Below, piece by piece: positions 1 through 11,443 of a DNA stretch of 64,000 nucleotides (positions are counted from its first letter, which is position 1; each line of letters starts with the position of its first letter). Origin of the DNA: Leishmania martiniquensis (Eukaryota > Euglenozoa > Kinetoplastea > Trypanosomatida > Trypanosomatidae). The position numbers were made by a program, and so were the translations under genes. The notes beneath the pieces are model-generated. The model was given only the letters and a program-made list of their open reading frames with translations, was not told the DNA's origin and made no database searches. The DNA lies in the NCBI RefSeq assembly GCF_017916325.1, contig NC_090155.1, forward strand, positions 530,001 through 594,000. The letters run 5' to 3'.

Positions 1-3000
1 CTTTCGTTCGCAGCCTTCGGCAGTTGTTTCTTTTTCTCTGTGCTCCTCCTCACCGTTGCCGTGGCTAGTGTCTTGCTGCGAGGGAAGCGGTGCGATGTGT
101 TTTCTCCTCTTTCCGACCCTTTTCTTCTATGCCTTCTCCACAAATCGTGGTGTCTCCCCTTCCCTTCCCGAGTCATCTCATGAAATGCAGCCGTCGCTTC
201 GTGCGTTACACGCACGAAGCGAGCGGTGGTGGTATTGGGGGAGCACAGGCCCCGGCTCCTCCCCCGTTTTAACGAATAAAAGGCGGACTTGCGATGTGTG
301 CGTATATATATGTCTGCGCGTGCGCGCATGCACTTCCCCCCTGCTGTACATGGTAGGTCCCCTGCTCCGCTACTTGTTGATTTGATCGCGCTCTTGCCAT
401 TCTATTTCATCGTCTTCTTTCTCTCATGCTCTTTGCCGTCGTCCTTCGCCTCTCATCTCCCTTGTCTCTGTGCCTATTTCTCTCTACGGTTTCCTTCGTT
501 GGCTTTCTCTTTGCGTCGTTCGGTTGTTGTTCGGCTCTCTCCTCCATCTATGTGTATCTCCCCTCTCGCTCTCTGAGGTCCTCATGCTCTCAGCTTCTGA
601 TTGTGCGTATCTGCAGGTGCTGCATCATTTGTGTGTGTGTGTGTGCGTGCGCGCGTTGCTTCGTCTTGCTGATTGTGCACACCGTCAACATTTTCTTCTT
701 TAGTCTTTGGCGCTGTCTGATTCGTCGTTTGCCGTCTCTCGTCTCTCTCTCTCTCGCCCTTTACACTGCATTGCCTCTGTCAGTGCGACTGACGTGCGCC
801 ATTCCCTGCACCTCCTTCACTTGCGCTGCTCTCTCTCCTTCTCTCTTGGCGGTGATCTAGAGGCGGCGGGGGCCGGCGCCATCTCGACCCCTCGGAGGAA
901 GCTAAGGGACTGATCCGACAATTTCTGCAGGAGAGCGGGTGCCTTTCCCGCCGTTGCTGTTTTCGCGATGCCCGCTGGTGGAGTTCAGCGTGAGGCTCAG
1001 AGAGAGGGGGGGCTGCTGAAGAGCGAAGAAGGCACACGCACACAACAGAAGACGTACACAGAGCAAGAAAGCGAGCAGGCCTATTCTTGGAGGGGTTAGG
1101 CAAAGCCCAGTGGGAAGCCCCCCCCACTTCGAGGCAGGAAAAGGAAGGGTGATGGTGGTGGTTCGGACCTTTGTTTTCTTAGCCTTTTCCCTTTTACTGC
1201 TCTTGTACGTCTTGTTTGTTCTCACGCATGTGCTCATGTCTACTATCGGAGATTTAATGTGTATGTCAGCACGCAGAGCTGAGAACGGGTAGGAGGATGG
1301 GGGGCCGAGTGTGGGTTTGCGACAGGCGGTTGTACGGCGCGGCGCGTCATGCGCTGCTGAATGAAATTCATGTGGCTTGCAGCAATGCCCTCTCCCCCTC
1401 CTTTCTTTCCCGCTTCTTTTATGTGTTTCTATTAGGCGGCCCCCTGCTGATTTGCGCGCTCGTCCTTTTCTGTGGTTTTACTGAATGTGCACACGTACTT
1501 GCCATGACCCTCTCCTCACACTCACTCCCCTCTGTTGATACCCTCTCTCATATTCGTTCTGTCTTCCTCTGATATTTTTCTCTGGTTTCCTTTGTTAACT
1601 ATTTTTTTGTTTTGGAGGGCGAATATGTTTCTGTGAAAGAGGCTACTGTTTCTCTTTCGCCGTGCTTCGCGCTCTTCTCGCAAGGAGATGCAGCCACGAT
1701 AATTCCTTTTATTTTTTCCATTTCTTTTTCCTTTTCCAAAAGAAAAACTCCCCTTCTCCTTGTGCGTACGCGCCTACGCGCATATGGGCGTGGTCTCAGT
1801 GTTTGTGTGGACCCTTCGCTCTCTCACGCGTGCCCTTAGTGTCTCTCGCTCCATCCATATTGGTGTGCTGGGGACTCCCTCCCCTTCTGTATACGTGCCC
1901 CCCTCACGCGAGACAAGTGCCTGTTTCTCGTGCGGCCCGGCCGCCGCTCTCTCTCTATCTGTCTGCCTTGCCATCTGCACTTTCAGCCCCCCTCCCGCGT
2001 TTCGTTTGTTTGATCCGCTGTTTTGAGCGCCTTCTCTGTTTCGATGCTTTTTTCGTGTGCGAACCGTTCGTCGCTGAGGAACAGCAGGGTGAGTTGGCAA
2101 CAGCCTCCCTCCGAAAAAAAAGCAAATCACTGTCCATGTGCAGTAGCTTCCACGGCCAGAAAGCCGGTGACCTCTTTCTCTCGGTGCCCCGCACGCCTGC
2201 GCGGGTCTTCGCGACTCTGCGGCCTCCCTTCCGCAGGGGTTGCGCCCATTTTTCTTCCTGGTAGAGGAGGAGGTAGGCCGGGCACTTGCTGCCGAGCTTG
2301 TTTGCCCCTCTCCGGTGCCCCCTCCCCCCAGCCCTACCAACGTAGAGGGAAGCTGCGGTATGTGCAGGCGTCGACAGAGCCACTGCTGATGCCAGTGCCG
2401 GCTCGCATAGGGGAGCCTGGCGTGTTTCTTCTCTCTTCAAGAGATGATAGTCCGCGAGTCCACTTCCATCCATCCACTCCAGCCAACTCTTCCTTTTTTC
2501 CCTTACCTCCCTCTCTGTTCACACATGTCTCTGTCGTGGCAATGGCACGACTGCATATGCCGATCTTTTCCTGCGGTTGCTGCGATCTGGTACTTCACCC
2601 GTTTTCTTTTCCCTACCTTCCATTCTACCCACTGCTCCAGAGACAGATACGCACAGCTACTTTTTTTTCTTTGGCGTCTCCTCGCCCGTGTCAATGACAG
2701 AAAAGTGTACCGCAAGAAAGGAAAGCTACTCGTAGCTGACCCCTGGCAGCAGTAATGCACGCGTAAAGACAAGCAACACATGGCGGAAGAGAGAAGAGTG
2801 GCATCTCACATACAGTCTCCGTACTCCCCATTGTTTCATTTTTTTTTCACTGTGGAGCATCCCGTTTTCCTTCCCGCACAGTGCTCCACCTCACACTGTT
2901 TTCATCTGCATCCCTTTTTTTCCACTGCTCCCCTTTCAGTCTCTCCCTCTTGCTCTTTTTTTCGTGATGGTGTGCCCTCCCAACGCTGTTCCTTATGAGC

Positions 3001-3374
3001 CCTCTCCTCTTCCCTCCTGTGTTTTTCGCTTCTCCGCAACTGGTGAAGCAGTCGCATCATCTACTCTCAGCACAACTTCAGGCCCCCCTTCCTCCCCCCT
3101 GCAGCCACGCCGGAGCCCACGGGTTCACGACTCGAGGCCTGCGAGAGGTTTCTTCGGTGCTGAGTGCCTGATTGAAGAGGCGCTGGCTGAGGAAGGCGCC
3201 ACGAGCCAGCGCGCATAGGCACGCCCCACCGCAGGGGCACGTTCCCCCATTGTGCGCGTGGGCCAGAGCTCGGAGGTACAGAGGCAGGAGAACGAACAGC
3301 GACAAACTTGCTAGTGCGCAGCTGGCTACAGACAAAGAGCGAAGCTTAGGAAGCTCACGAAGAACCGTGCAGGC
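1..3374. other. Intergenic pyrimidine-rich spacer, no convincing gene
   Basis: This stretch has long C/T tracts, short (TG)n runs and no reading frame with protein-like composition. It fits the untranslated and spacer DNA of a trypanosomatid polycistronic unit. A purine-rich island at about 850-1110 contains a 43-codon frame starting with ATG at 968 (ends 1099). It follows a pyrimidine tract but resembles nothing I know, so I do not call it a gene. The upstream gene, if any, ends outside the window. Confidence 0.6.
631..655. repeat. (TG)n/(CG)n dinucleotide tract
   Basis: This is an alternating purine-pyrimidine run of TG units passing into CG units. Such tracts are common in Leishmania spacers and can adopt Z-DNA. 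No function is inferred. Confidence 0.8.
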
Positions 3375-4470
3375 ATGCTCGACGAGTGTGGTAAGGACTC
3401 GGTAGAGCTGCTATCGATGGATGCCGGTAAGAAGAACGCTTCAACCCCATGGCTGAACTGGGGACTCTCCATCGCCGGCGGAGCTGCGCTGTGCTTCAAA
3501 GGCGGTTTCCTCTATCGAATCATCGATGCCAAGACGAAGCTCTGGGCCTTATAGAATGAGACCTTTACCTACGAAATATATGCTACCTTCGTGTTTGCTT
3601 CCGTGTCGAACATGCAGCCCCTCACCGCCACCTTATCCTCCACGTCAACCAGCGGCGGCGAGGCGGAAGATACAAACCGTGTCGTCGCCAGCGTCGAGGG
3701 CCACCAGCTGACCATCTCCATGGTTGGCCTATCCGGTGGAGACAGTCCGAGTTTGCTCGGGGGAACAGATGGCGGTAGAGATGTCGCTTCGACGGCATGC
3801 CGCTTTCAAAAGCGTACCTTCAACGCGAAGCGGCCTTGGCAAATGCTGAGCCAGAAGAGAACAAGGCAGCACCCGCGACGCTCACCCGCACCTCCACGAA
3901 CCCTGAGCTTGTGCTGACGATGTGCAAAACACGCCGGCTGACATTTATCGACCCTTCTCGCCTGGCCAACGCTCGCTTGACGGGGACTGAGGCCTGATTG
4001 CGCCGAGCGGGCGGAGGTGTCTGAAGGGGGTATCTACCTTTCGCCTTGAAGGGTCAGGTTCGCCTGTTTCGGCAGCGTGTTACCTCCTCTGCCACACAGC
4101 GTAGCGAGTTGGGCGATTCGTGGGTGATGAGCTGCATAGCCGCGCTTCCAGAACACCCAGCCTACATCAAGGGTATACTTCGACACTCCGTCAGCCCCGA
4201 AGAGACTCAGCGAGACGAGGCCGTTGGAGCTTTAGCGGGTTTGGATGAGCAAAGACGGCCTCTGGCAGTCGGAGCTCGTCGACAGCGAGCTCCCTGTGGT
4301 GGGGAAGCAGCAGCGCTACGCACGCAGCGCCATCGGGCCGTGCGAGATGTGCGAGTCGTATCTCGAGAAGGCGTATGCGAAGCGTTGCGTTGCGGTGCTC
4401 TGCATGATCAGGGAGTCGGGCGTCCTTGCAAAAGCTCACTCACTCGTTGGTAAAAGCGCGTTCGGTAATT
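3375..4470 (+). pseudogene. Degenerate calpain-like cysteine peptidase (DUF1935 plus catalytic domain)
   Basis: This is a broken member of the kinetoplastid calpain-like family. From ATG 3375 the frame reaches a DUF1935 core (GGFLYRIIDAKTKLWAL), then hits an in-frame TAG at 3552-3554. The same frame continues to about 3780. The match then moves to another frame (linker PLSKAYLQREAAL, then LTFIDPS near 3950) and shifts again. The equivalent of the calpain cysteine box reads LGDSWVMSCIAAL near 4110, with Ser where the catalytic Cys would be. A third frame holds GLWQSELVDSELPV and LEKAYAK (4250-4385). Homology fades near 4470, before the region where the catalytic His and Asn would lie. Ser in the Cys position is known in functional calpain-like proteins of this group, so that change alone is not decisive. 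The stop, frameshifts and truncation are. It is probably an edge of a calpain gene array lying upstream. Confidence 0.85.
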
Positions 4471-5815
4471 ATAGGATGGGGGCGAAGAAGGGGGGTGCTC
4501 GCCACTTGGCCGACCAAGCGGGTGGCGCTGAGGGTGCAATGCCTTGTCTGCGCCGCCTTTCGCGTCTTTTCTTGGCTGGCATCTTTGTGCCATGCAAACC
4601 CCGCCCTCCTCCGTTGTTTTCTTCCCCTTCGAGGATGCCGATGGCGGTGCCATACGTGTAAGTGATGCTTCTGTATCAGTGCTGGGTGACGCGGTATGCA
4701 GCAGCAGGGATTGAAATGGTGCGTAGTGGGCACTGCGTTTGAAGACGCGCGCGAGGAAAACGAAAAGCGCGAGGGCAGGAGCAGACCACCGGTAAGAAAT
4801 GCTACAGCCGCCACCAACGTGGCTGAAGTACAGCAGAAAAATGCTGGCGCATTCCTTCTCTCTTTTGCTCGCGTTTGCAATGGGCAGAGGAGGAACGCAT
4901 CGACGATAGGAAAGAGAAAAGTAGACGACAAAAAACCCAACAGGGGGTGGCAGGGGGGGCCTTTGTATGTATGCGCAGAAAAAGAGGGCCCATTCGCCCT
5001 ACCACCTTCTCGTGCTCATTGTATACTCCTCCCACGAAAACCGTGCAAGCACACGCGTGTGAGCATCCTTGTCGATAGGCAGACGCGTATGCTTCTATAC
5101 GTCTCCCTGTCACACTCTCTTCTTTTTCTCCGCATGTAGTCGTCTTCATGTCATTGCGAGCGTTGAGTCTCTCTCTTTAAAGCATTTCTGCCTCTTCTCG
5201 CCACCACGCATCGTCTGTCGTAGGTTCCCTGCGTATGAGCGTTGGGTCGTTTCGCCTTTCACTTTCTCTCTCTCTGCCCCCCTTTTTTGTTCTTTCTCGC
5301 GCTCGTTGCAGACGACCGCAGAAGAAGCAGAGAAGGAGGAGCAAGAGCACAGAGGCAGCAGTTGCCGCGAACAGAGAGGGCTCCCCCTGGAGCGTTTCCT
5401 TCAACTTTTTTTTTCGTTCTGTAAGTGTGCGTGTGCGTGTTTGCCTGGAGGATCTCCGTTCTCTGGGCTCCTCTCCTCGTGCCTCCTCTCCCTCTCTCTT
5501 TCATCAAACCACTATTATCCTGCCCCCCTTTCCTCTCCCTATGCATATCTTTTTATTTTCGATGTGGAACGCGCTCCTCCTTTCCCCCCTTCCTCACTCT
5601 GCATGTGTGCTCGCGTGTCTCTCTCGCACTGCAAGCTCACATGGCTCTGCTCAATGGGTTTGATTTTCACCGACTCCGTCTGGGAGTGTGTGATGGTGTC
5701 CTCCCTCCCTCTTTCCGTGCGGTTCGGCATGGCCGTGCTTCTGTTCGTGCATCTCTCATGGACGGTGGTCCCCTCCTTGTACCTTTTCTCTGCTCCTTTT
5801 TTTTCCACATCCCAC
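4471..5815. other. Spacer, no gene recognised
   Basis: Mixed sequence to about 5050, then pyrimidine-rich. No open frame here has family similarity or balanced composition. It separates the calpain relic from the first 575-bp repeat. Confidence 0.55.
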
Positions 5816-6390
5816 ATGCGTCTCCCGGACGACGGGGGGAGGAGCGCCTCCGTGCGTGGTACCAGGCGCCCGTGGCCACTCTGTGCGTGGCGGCCAAGCC
5901 CCCCTCTATCCCTGCGGAGTCCCGAACGACTTTCTGACGGTGTGAGGGGACACGTACCAGCGACGTAACGACGCCAGGGCGATGCATTGCTGCTGGCATC
6001 GGTGGCCAGGGCCTGAGTGGCGCTGCGTCGGAGCGACCCGCGACGGTGCACACGCCTGCACGGTTCATATGGTGGAGAGGGTGTCGATGTGACTGAAGCG
6101 CGTACCACGCGGCCCTGACTGCATACGTGTGGGGAGCCTGATCCGCCCCAGAGGCCACGCCACTTAGCTGCCGGCGTGATGTGAGAGGCCGTGAGGCGAC
6201 CTGCGGTGCGGGTGAGAGCTCAAGCTTGAGGCGGGGGCTGAACTCGAATGACTGGGCCGGCATTGCTGCAGCGCCCGCCTACGACTGCCTCGCGCGACCG
6301 TGAGTGGGCCTCGGGACAGGCGAGGGAGAGGGGGGATGAGGCCGTGGGTGTTGCACTCCTATTCTATCGCCGAATGGGCACTTCGAGGGA
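5816..6390. repeat. 575-bp direct repeat, copy A (possible SIDER-type retroposon)
   Basis: This block recurs without a visible mismatch or indel at 8842-9416, in the same orientation and offset by exactly 3026 bases at both ends. It is GC-rich, not pyrimidine-biased, and sharply different from its flanks. Its length and intergenic position resemble the roughly 0.5-kb SIDER elements of Leishmania, which are short degenerate relatives of ingi/L1Tc retroposons. I have no consensus to confirm that name. Long frames on the complementary strand are open in both copies, but that follows from identity and GC content. Copy A continues into an A-rich stretch just past its end. No clear target-site duplication was found. 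Confidence 0.9.
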
Positions 6391-7654
6391 AAGAAAAGGA
6401 GCAGACCCGCGAGCTGCGGTGCCGCCCACTGTCTCCCTTACATGTGCTCTACGCTCCCTTTTTTCCTCGTCATGTGCGGGCCCTTTTTTCTTGCTGTTTC
6501 TTCCGACTCCTTCGCCACTTGCGGGCTCGTCCGCTGTCGTTCTCTCGTCCCGCCTTCCCTCGTCGCTCTTTGACGCGCGGATATTTCATCATTTGGTGGT
6601 GTGAGCGCACGCGCACTCGCCTCAACCTCTCACGGCCACGTAGCAAACCGCTCTTCCTTTTTCTTTTTTTTGTCTGTTGTGGGTTGGCGGGGCTCGTCGA
6701 GGGCGCCGACAGCGGATGTGGCGTGACGGGAGGGTCCCAGGGGAAGCGAGGAAAACAGAGAAGAGGGAATGGCGGTGACTGTGTTGGTGCGTGTGTGTCG
6801 ATGGGAAAGGAGAAAGAAGTGAGAAGGCAATTGAGTGTGTGCTCTTTTCGTGTGCCTTTTGGCCTCTGTACTTGCGTTTGTGCAAGAGGGGACTGCTGGC
6901 CAGAGCGGAGAGGCGAAGGCGAGACTTGACTCTCGCCTCTTGGAGAACGCGTTGGAAATAACACGAGAAAGTGTCGTCGGGGCTGGCAGTGCGCAGCGGC
7001 CTAACAGTGAGCGGGTAAGCTCACGCGGAAGTTTACAGAGGGATGAGGTGTAGCGGGCAAGAAACAGATGTGCACATGCGCTCTGACGTGGTGCGCGCGA
7101 AGTAGCTTCGCTGGACACCAATTGTTCGGCAATCGGGCGCCTTTTTCTCCGCTATCACTGCGCCTACCGGAGACTTTCACTCTCTTTAATACGCATTCCA
7201 GTCGTCTTCGAACGCAACTCGCTTGATCTCTGTCTCCCTCACTGTGCATGCCCTGTGGGGTATGCTAGCCGCCTTTCCCCGCGTTCAAAGCCATGCACAC
7301 CTGCACACATCACGCACGCTAACGCCAACACCCACACCATCGAACTCGCTCTCTTCTCAGTGAAGCCGTGTTCATTGACCGCGGCGTTTTGCGCCTTCTG
7401 CCGATCTTCCTCTACTCCCTCCCTCCCAACTGACCAATCACGTGAGCACCCATCCTCAGACCTTGCCTCAGTAAAGGCGCTATCATTGTTGGACTGACAT
7501 CTGAGTCGAACGAACGTGCGGGAGCGTGTGTGCTGCTGATTCCTCTAGCGCATCCCTTTTTATCGCTTCTGCGCTTGATTCCTCGCTTTCCCGCAGTTGT
7601 CTGCCGATCTCTCTTTGCCATCCCTTTTTTTTGCATTGTTTTTCATTCGCCAGT
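6391..7654. other. Spacer and 5' untranslated region of the 7655 gene
   Basis: A mixed region to about 7130 is followed by pyrimidine-rich sequence leading to the next gene. An open frame at 6835-7053 has no ATG and is not called. The final 60 bases probably form the leader of the next mRNA. Confidence 0.5.
7595..7596 (+). promoter_or_regulatory. Candidate spliced-leader acceptor AG
   Basis: This is the first AG after a C/T-rich tract at about 7550-7594. It would give a 58-nt leader before ATG 7655. The AG at 7652-7653, directly before the ATG, is too close to be the likelier site. Confidence 0.4.
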
Positions 7655-8095
7655 ATGGGCTGCTTCCACTCCACAAGCCAGGTGGCCCATCAGGACCCCA
7701 CGAATGGGTTCATGTACACGAAGCCCCCGGCGAAGGGGACGAGGGTGGCGCTTTTTGGTGGACTCCTCTACCGCATCACCGACGAGGAAAAGGGCCGCTG
7801 GGCCTTCTACAACAACTCGAAGGATTATGAGTTCCACATCAAGTACCTGTTTGGCTCTGATAGCCGCCTAGAAGCACTGGGCAATACCACGTTGGAGGTG
7901 CAGGATGACGGTATTCTCGTTCAGATGGTCTTATACCCGTTGGAAACGAAGGACTTCGTGCAGGGCACGATCGACGGTTACGAGAGCAAGCTCGAGGCAC
8001 TGCCACTGTCGGAGGAGTACTTTGCGCAGCACCCGGAGCTAGATGAGGCGGCCTACTACCGCCGCCTTGAGGCACCTAAGAGTAGCCAATTTTGA
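7655..8095 (+). CDS. Small acylated DUF1935 protein (SMP/SKCRP family), 146 aa
   Basis: A small membrane-attached protein of the kinetoplastid SMP/calpain-related family, with no catalytic domain. The N terminus MGCFHS fits N-myristoylation at Gly2 and probable palmitoylation at Cys3. This start was chosen because it gives that signal. The DUF1935 domain spans about residues 33-118. Landmarks are LLYRI (37-41), WAFYNNS (49-55), DYEFHI (57-62), a central ALGNT (74-78) and YPLETKDFVQG (94-104). Acidic and aromatic residues follow to the end. Intergenic repeats of 575 bp lie about 1.3 kb upstream and 0.75 kb downstream in direct orientation. Family members studied in Leishmania sit on the inner face of the flagellar or cell-body membrane. 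Which membrane this one uses is not shown by sequence. The family assignment is strong; no enzyme activity is expected. Confidence 0.9.
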   Translation: MGCFHSTSQVAHQDPTNGFMYTKPPAKGTRVALFGGLLYRITDEEKGRWAFYNNSKDYEFHIKYLFGSDSRLEALGNTTLEVQDDGILVQMVLYPLETKDFVQGTIDGYESKLEALPLSEEYFAQHPELDEAAYYRRLEAPKSSQF

Positions 8096-8841
8096 GGGTT
8101 CTTACAAAGAAAACCTCGTGACGCCGACTCCCTCCCCATGGGCTCATTACGTCTCTCTGCGTAGCGGATGCGGAGCTTTTGGCGTCTGCGCCGGTCCGTA
8201 TGTTAGTTTTTCCTGGCCACCCTTGGTCTCTCGCGTGTGCCACTACCTCATTCTACACCTGTGTGTGTACGGCGTAGAGGGTACGCCTCTCCCGTTCTGT
8301 ACGCATTTGTGTACAATCGCACGTCTCTGTTCTTCTGTGCGGGCTGCCTGTGTACATATGCGCGGGTTCGAGAGACGTGAAAGGGGTCTGGGTGGTGGTT
8401 AGGGACTGCAGCATTTTTTTCGTTGTTTTCTTGCTCGATGTCCTCTGCTGACTAATGTGTTGCGCTCTCTGTGTTGCATGTGTTGTTTCTTACGTGACCC
8501 TCCCTTCTTCCCCCCACAGTCTTTCTGTGACACCATTCCACCGTTCGAAGGTGGAAGACAATTTCCGTCACATTCGCTTCGCCTCTTGGCGAAAAAAAAA
8601 GGGCGAGCCGGACTGGAAAGGAGGGCCCGTAAGACAGCGGCACTCAACGAATACTGCGCAATGCATTCCCTTTTTTTGACTGCTTTTTCGACGTTTTGGC
8701 TTCTGCCGGTCATTACGGAGCCTTCACGTCTGAATGATTTGTTCGACCTCCTCCCAATCGCCTCACATCGACGTGCACAGCCTCTTCTTTATCTCCTACA
8801 GCCATTCTTCGTACGTTGCTGCCATTCTTTTCGTCATTGTT
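8096..8841. other. 3' untranslated region and spacer
   Basis: No coding frame is recognised. The sequence is mixed, with C/T tracts near 8500 and 8750, and ends at the second 575-bp repeat. It is expected to contain the 3' UTR of the preceding gene. Confidence 0.5.
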
Positions 8842-9416
8842 ATGCGTCTCCCGGACGACGGGGGGAGGAGCGCCTCCGTGCGTGGTACCAGGCGCCCGTG
8901 GCCACTCTGTGCGTGGCGGCCAAGCCCCCCTCTATCCCTGCGGAGTCCCGAACGACTTTCTGACGGTGTGAGGGGACACGTACCAGCGACGTAACGACGC
9001 CAGGGCGATGCATTGCTGCTGGCATCGGTGGCCAGGGCCTGAGTGGCGCTGCGTCGGAGCGACCCGCGACGGTGCACACGCCTGCACGGTTCATATGGTG
9101 GAGAGGGTGTCGATGTGACTGAAGCGCGTACCACGCGGCCCTGACTGCATACGTGTGGGGAGCCTGATCCGCCCCAGAGGCCACGCCACTTAGCTGCCGG
9201 CGTGATGTGAGAGGCCGTGAGGCGACCTGCGGTGCGGGTGAGAGCTCAAGCTTGAGGCGGGGGCTGAACTCGAATGACTGGGCCGGCATTGCTGCAGCGC
9301 CCGCCTACGACTGCCTCGCGCGACCGTGAGTGGGCCTCGGGACAGGCGAGGGAGAGGGGGGATGAGGCCGTGGGTGTTGCACTCCTATTCTATCGCCGAA
9401 TGGGCACTTCGAGGGA
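8842..9416. repeat. 575-bp direct repeat, copy B
   Basis: This copy is identical by eye to 5816-6390 and has the same orientation. It starts at ATGCGTCTCCCGG and ends at CACTTCGAGGGA, after which the copies diverge (A-rich after copy A, gagattt after copy B). It lies within the probable 3' region of the 7655 gene. Together the copies bracket that gene in a 3026-bp unit. Confidence 0.9.
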
Positions 9417-10766
9417 GAGATTTCTATGCGCTTTGTTTCTGCAGGAGCTGTTACTGTTGCTGTTCGCTCACGCGCTAAGGCTGCCTCCCCTCCTCCTCCT
9501 GCTCTCTGTTAGAAGTCTGTGGTGGAGGGCGTGCTGCGAGCGATGATCGCGGCAGATACTTAGTTTTTTTCTTTTTTGTTGCTGTGATTTCGATTCCATA
9601 TTTCTTTGTTTCTCCTTCTCAGAGTGGCGCTGCCGCCTGTATCTCTCTGCCTATGTGTGCATGTCTTGCTTCGCTCTTGACGTTCCGCTTCTGGATTTAT
9701 TGATATATGCATGCAGTAGGTGACTCGCCCCCTGATTTCGTGCATGTCTGGTCAGTGGTGTACGGTGCCGTAGCCAATCACCCCCCTCTCCCTCCCTCTC
9801 GCGGTCACCTCTATTCTTTTTCCCCCTTTTTTGGTGGGGGGCTCGTTTGGTGTCGCTACTCAGCCTAGCTTTGTATTTTTTTTGAGTATGCCGGCGCGTC
9901 GGCTGATGTTCAGATGCGTGCAGTGATTTCTGTTTCTCCTGTTATTTCGTTTGCCCGGCTTTATCTCTTTTGTTTTCTCTTGCGCCCCTCTCCCTCCCTC
10001 CCTCCCCCCGCCCGTTCTTCTGTCTGTTTCCCAACACCCCACAGTGTCGCTCGTGTGCGCACTGGAGAGACTGCCGCGAGGCCTTTGACGCCGGCTAGAG
10101 GTGAAGAAAAAGAAAGACGAGCAACCATTACGGGCTGCATGAGGAGGATTTGCTCCCCCTTTCGCAAGATGCAGCGCGCACGCGCGTGAAAGGCGGATGC
10201 GGACCATCGTGTGACGTGTGTGGTGGCGTTGCGTGCGGCGCATTGCCACCGAGTACGACACTGCTCCTTGGCGGGCCAGTAAAGGTGCACACGACACGCG
10301 GGTGTTCTCTGCGCGGTGGAGATCCTCTCGAGGAGACACGAGCGAAATTCACATCTTTTGCGCCTCCGCCCCATTGGCCTCCTCAGAGGTGATGCAAGCC
10401 CGAAGAAAAAGAATCCTAGGTGCGCTCCGTTCGTCTTCCTCCGTCCTCCCCTCTCATCACTGCATCGCCCCCTCTCCGCGTCTACTCATCCTTACGCGCA
10501 TTGCCTGCTGTACGTTAGCCTCTTTCTTGCCCTCCCTCTCCGCACCGGCTTACCCGCTTCCCTTCCGTTCTCCTTCTCATCTGTTCCCACGTCTCCCCCT
10601 AGCGCCCCATCATACAAAGAAAAAACGAAGCGTTCAGGCACTATCGGTGTATCCGTGCGGTTGTGTGCTCTGCAGTTCTCGCTGTTTTTTCCCTGCCATC
10701 TCTCTCTCATCCGCTCTCGTGGAATCGATACGACAAAGCGGCAAGCAGGAGCACCACAGCATCGCG
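9417..10766. other. Spacer and leader of the 10767 gene
   Basis: Pyrimidine tracts alternate with a mixed island at about 10060-10400 that has no supported gene. A strong C/T stretch from 10430 to 10730 precedes the next start. Confidence 0.5.
10737..10738 (+). promoter_or_regulatory. Candidate spliced-leader acceptor AG
   Basis: First AG after the C/T-rich run at about 10675-10720. It would give a 28-nt leader before ATG 10767. Confidence 0.35.
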
Positions 10767-11168
10767 ATGGGGTCCGGTAAGTCCAAGGAGTTCGCCCCAC
10801 CGACCTACAGGAACGGCAAGCCCACTGTCAAGGGCACGAGGACATACCCAATGTTCAGTAACATTCTCTATCGCATTGCTGACTCGGACGCCAACCGTTG
10901 GGCCTTCTATAACGATAGCAAGGACCTCATCATTCACGTAGCCGTTCTCTTTGACTACGACTCGCAGATAGTCCCTCTGGGCGATACCACAGCCTTCCGC
11001 ATTGATGACCCAGACGAGGGCAACGAGGACGACTTTGGTAAGTTTCTGTGCGAAGTGGACGTACGCCCGCTCGAGACCCAGATGTTCGTCGAGGGGTCGG
11101 TGACAGGGTGGCGAGTCGACACGCTCGAAGCCCGCACGGCTGAGGATGAGCGCGAGTACCGCCTCTAG
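10767..11168 (+). CDS. Small myristoylated DUF1935 protein, 133 aa
   Basis: A second compact SMP-family protein. It begins MGSGKSKEF: Gly2 with Ser at position 6 fits N-myristoylation, but there is no Cys near the N terminus, so a second palmitate anchor is not expected. The DUF1935 domain covers about residues 30-120, with NILYRI (32-37), RWAFYNDSKD (44-53), VPLGDTT (69-75) and RPLETQMFVEG (100-110). An acidic insert DDPDEGNEDD (80-89) in the middle of the domain is not seen in the other copies here. The protein stops soon after the domain. It should attach to membrane weakly or via its Lys residues. In Leishmania, mono-acylated SMPs are reported to localise differently from dual-acylated SMP-1. 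Any specific location for this copy is inference. Confidence 0.88.
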   Translation: MGSGKSKEFAPPTYRNGKPTVKGTRTYPMFSNILYRIADSDANRWAFYNDSKDLIIHVAVLFDYDSQIVPLGDTTAFRIDDPDEGNEDDFGKFLCEVDVRPLETQMFVEGSVTGWRVDTLEARTAEDEREYRL

Positions 11169-11420
11169 AGCGTGCCAATGCAGTAAGCACCGAAAGGGGA
11201 GTGGAGTGGGGAGTGTAGGCGGAGCATGGACAAAGAGACAACCTTATCCCCTACCAACTTGTCCTTACAGTGTGCACTGCGCTCCCGTGCCCATGCTCCT
11301 ACTCTTCTTCCTGCGTGCTTCTCTCCTCTCCCTTTCGCTCTGCCCCTGTTTTTGACAGACGTCCTGACGACCATAAGGGTGCCACAGAGCACCACACTGG
11401 AGGGCACGAGAAGGACGGTA

Positions 11421-11443
11421 GGGAGGGAGGGAGGGAGGGGGGG
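11421..11443 (+). repeat. G-rich (GGGA)n run, possible G-quadruplex
   Basis: Five consecutive G-runs separated by single A residues, ending in a longer G run, lie about 250 bases after the 10767 gene. The arrangement meets the usual G-quadruplex pattern on the + strand. Any effect on mRNA 3' processing is speculative. Confidence 0.6.
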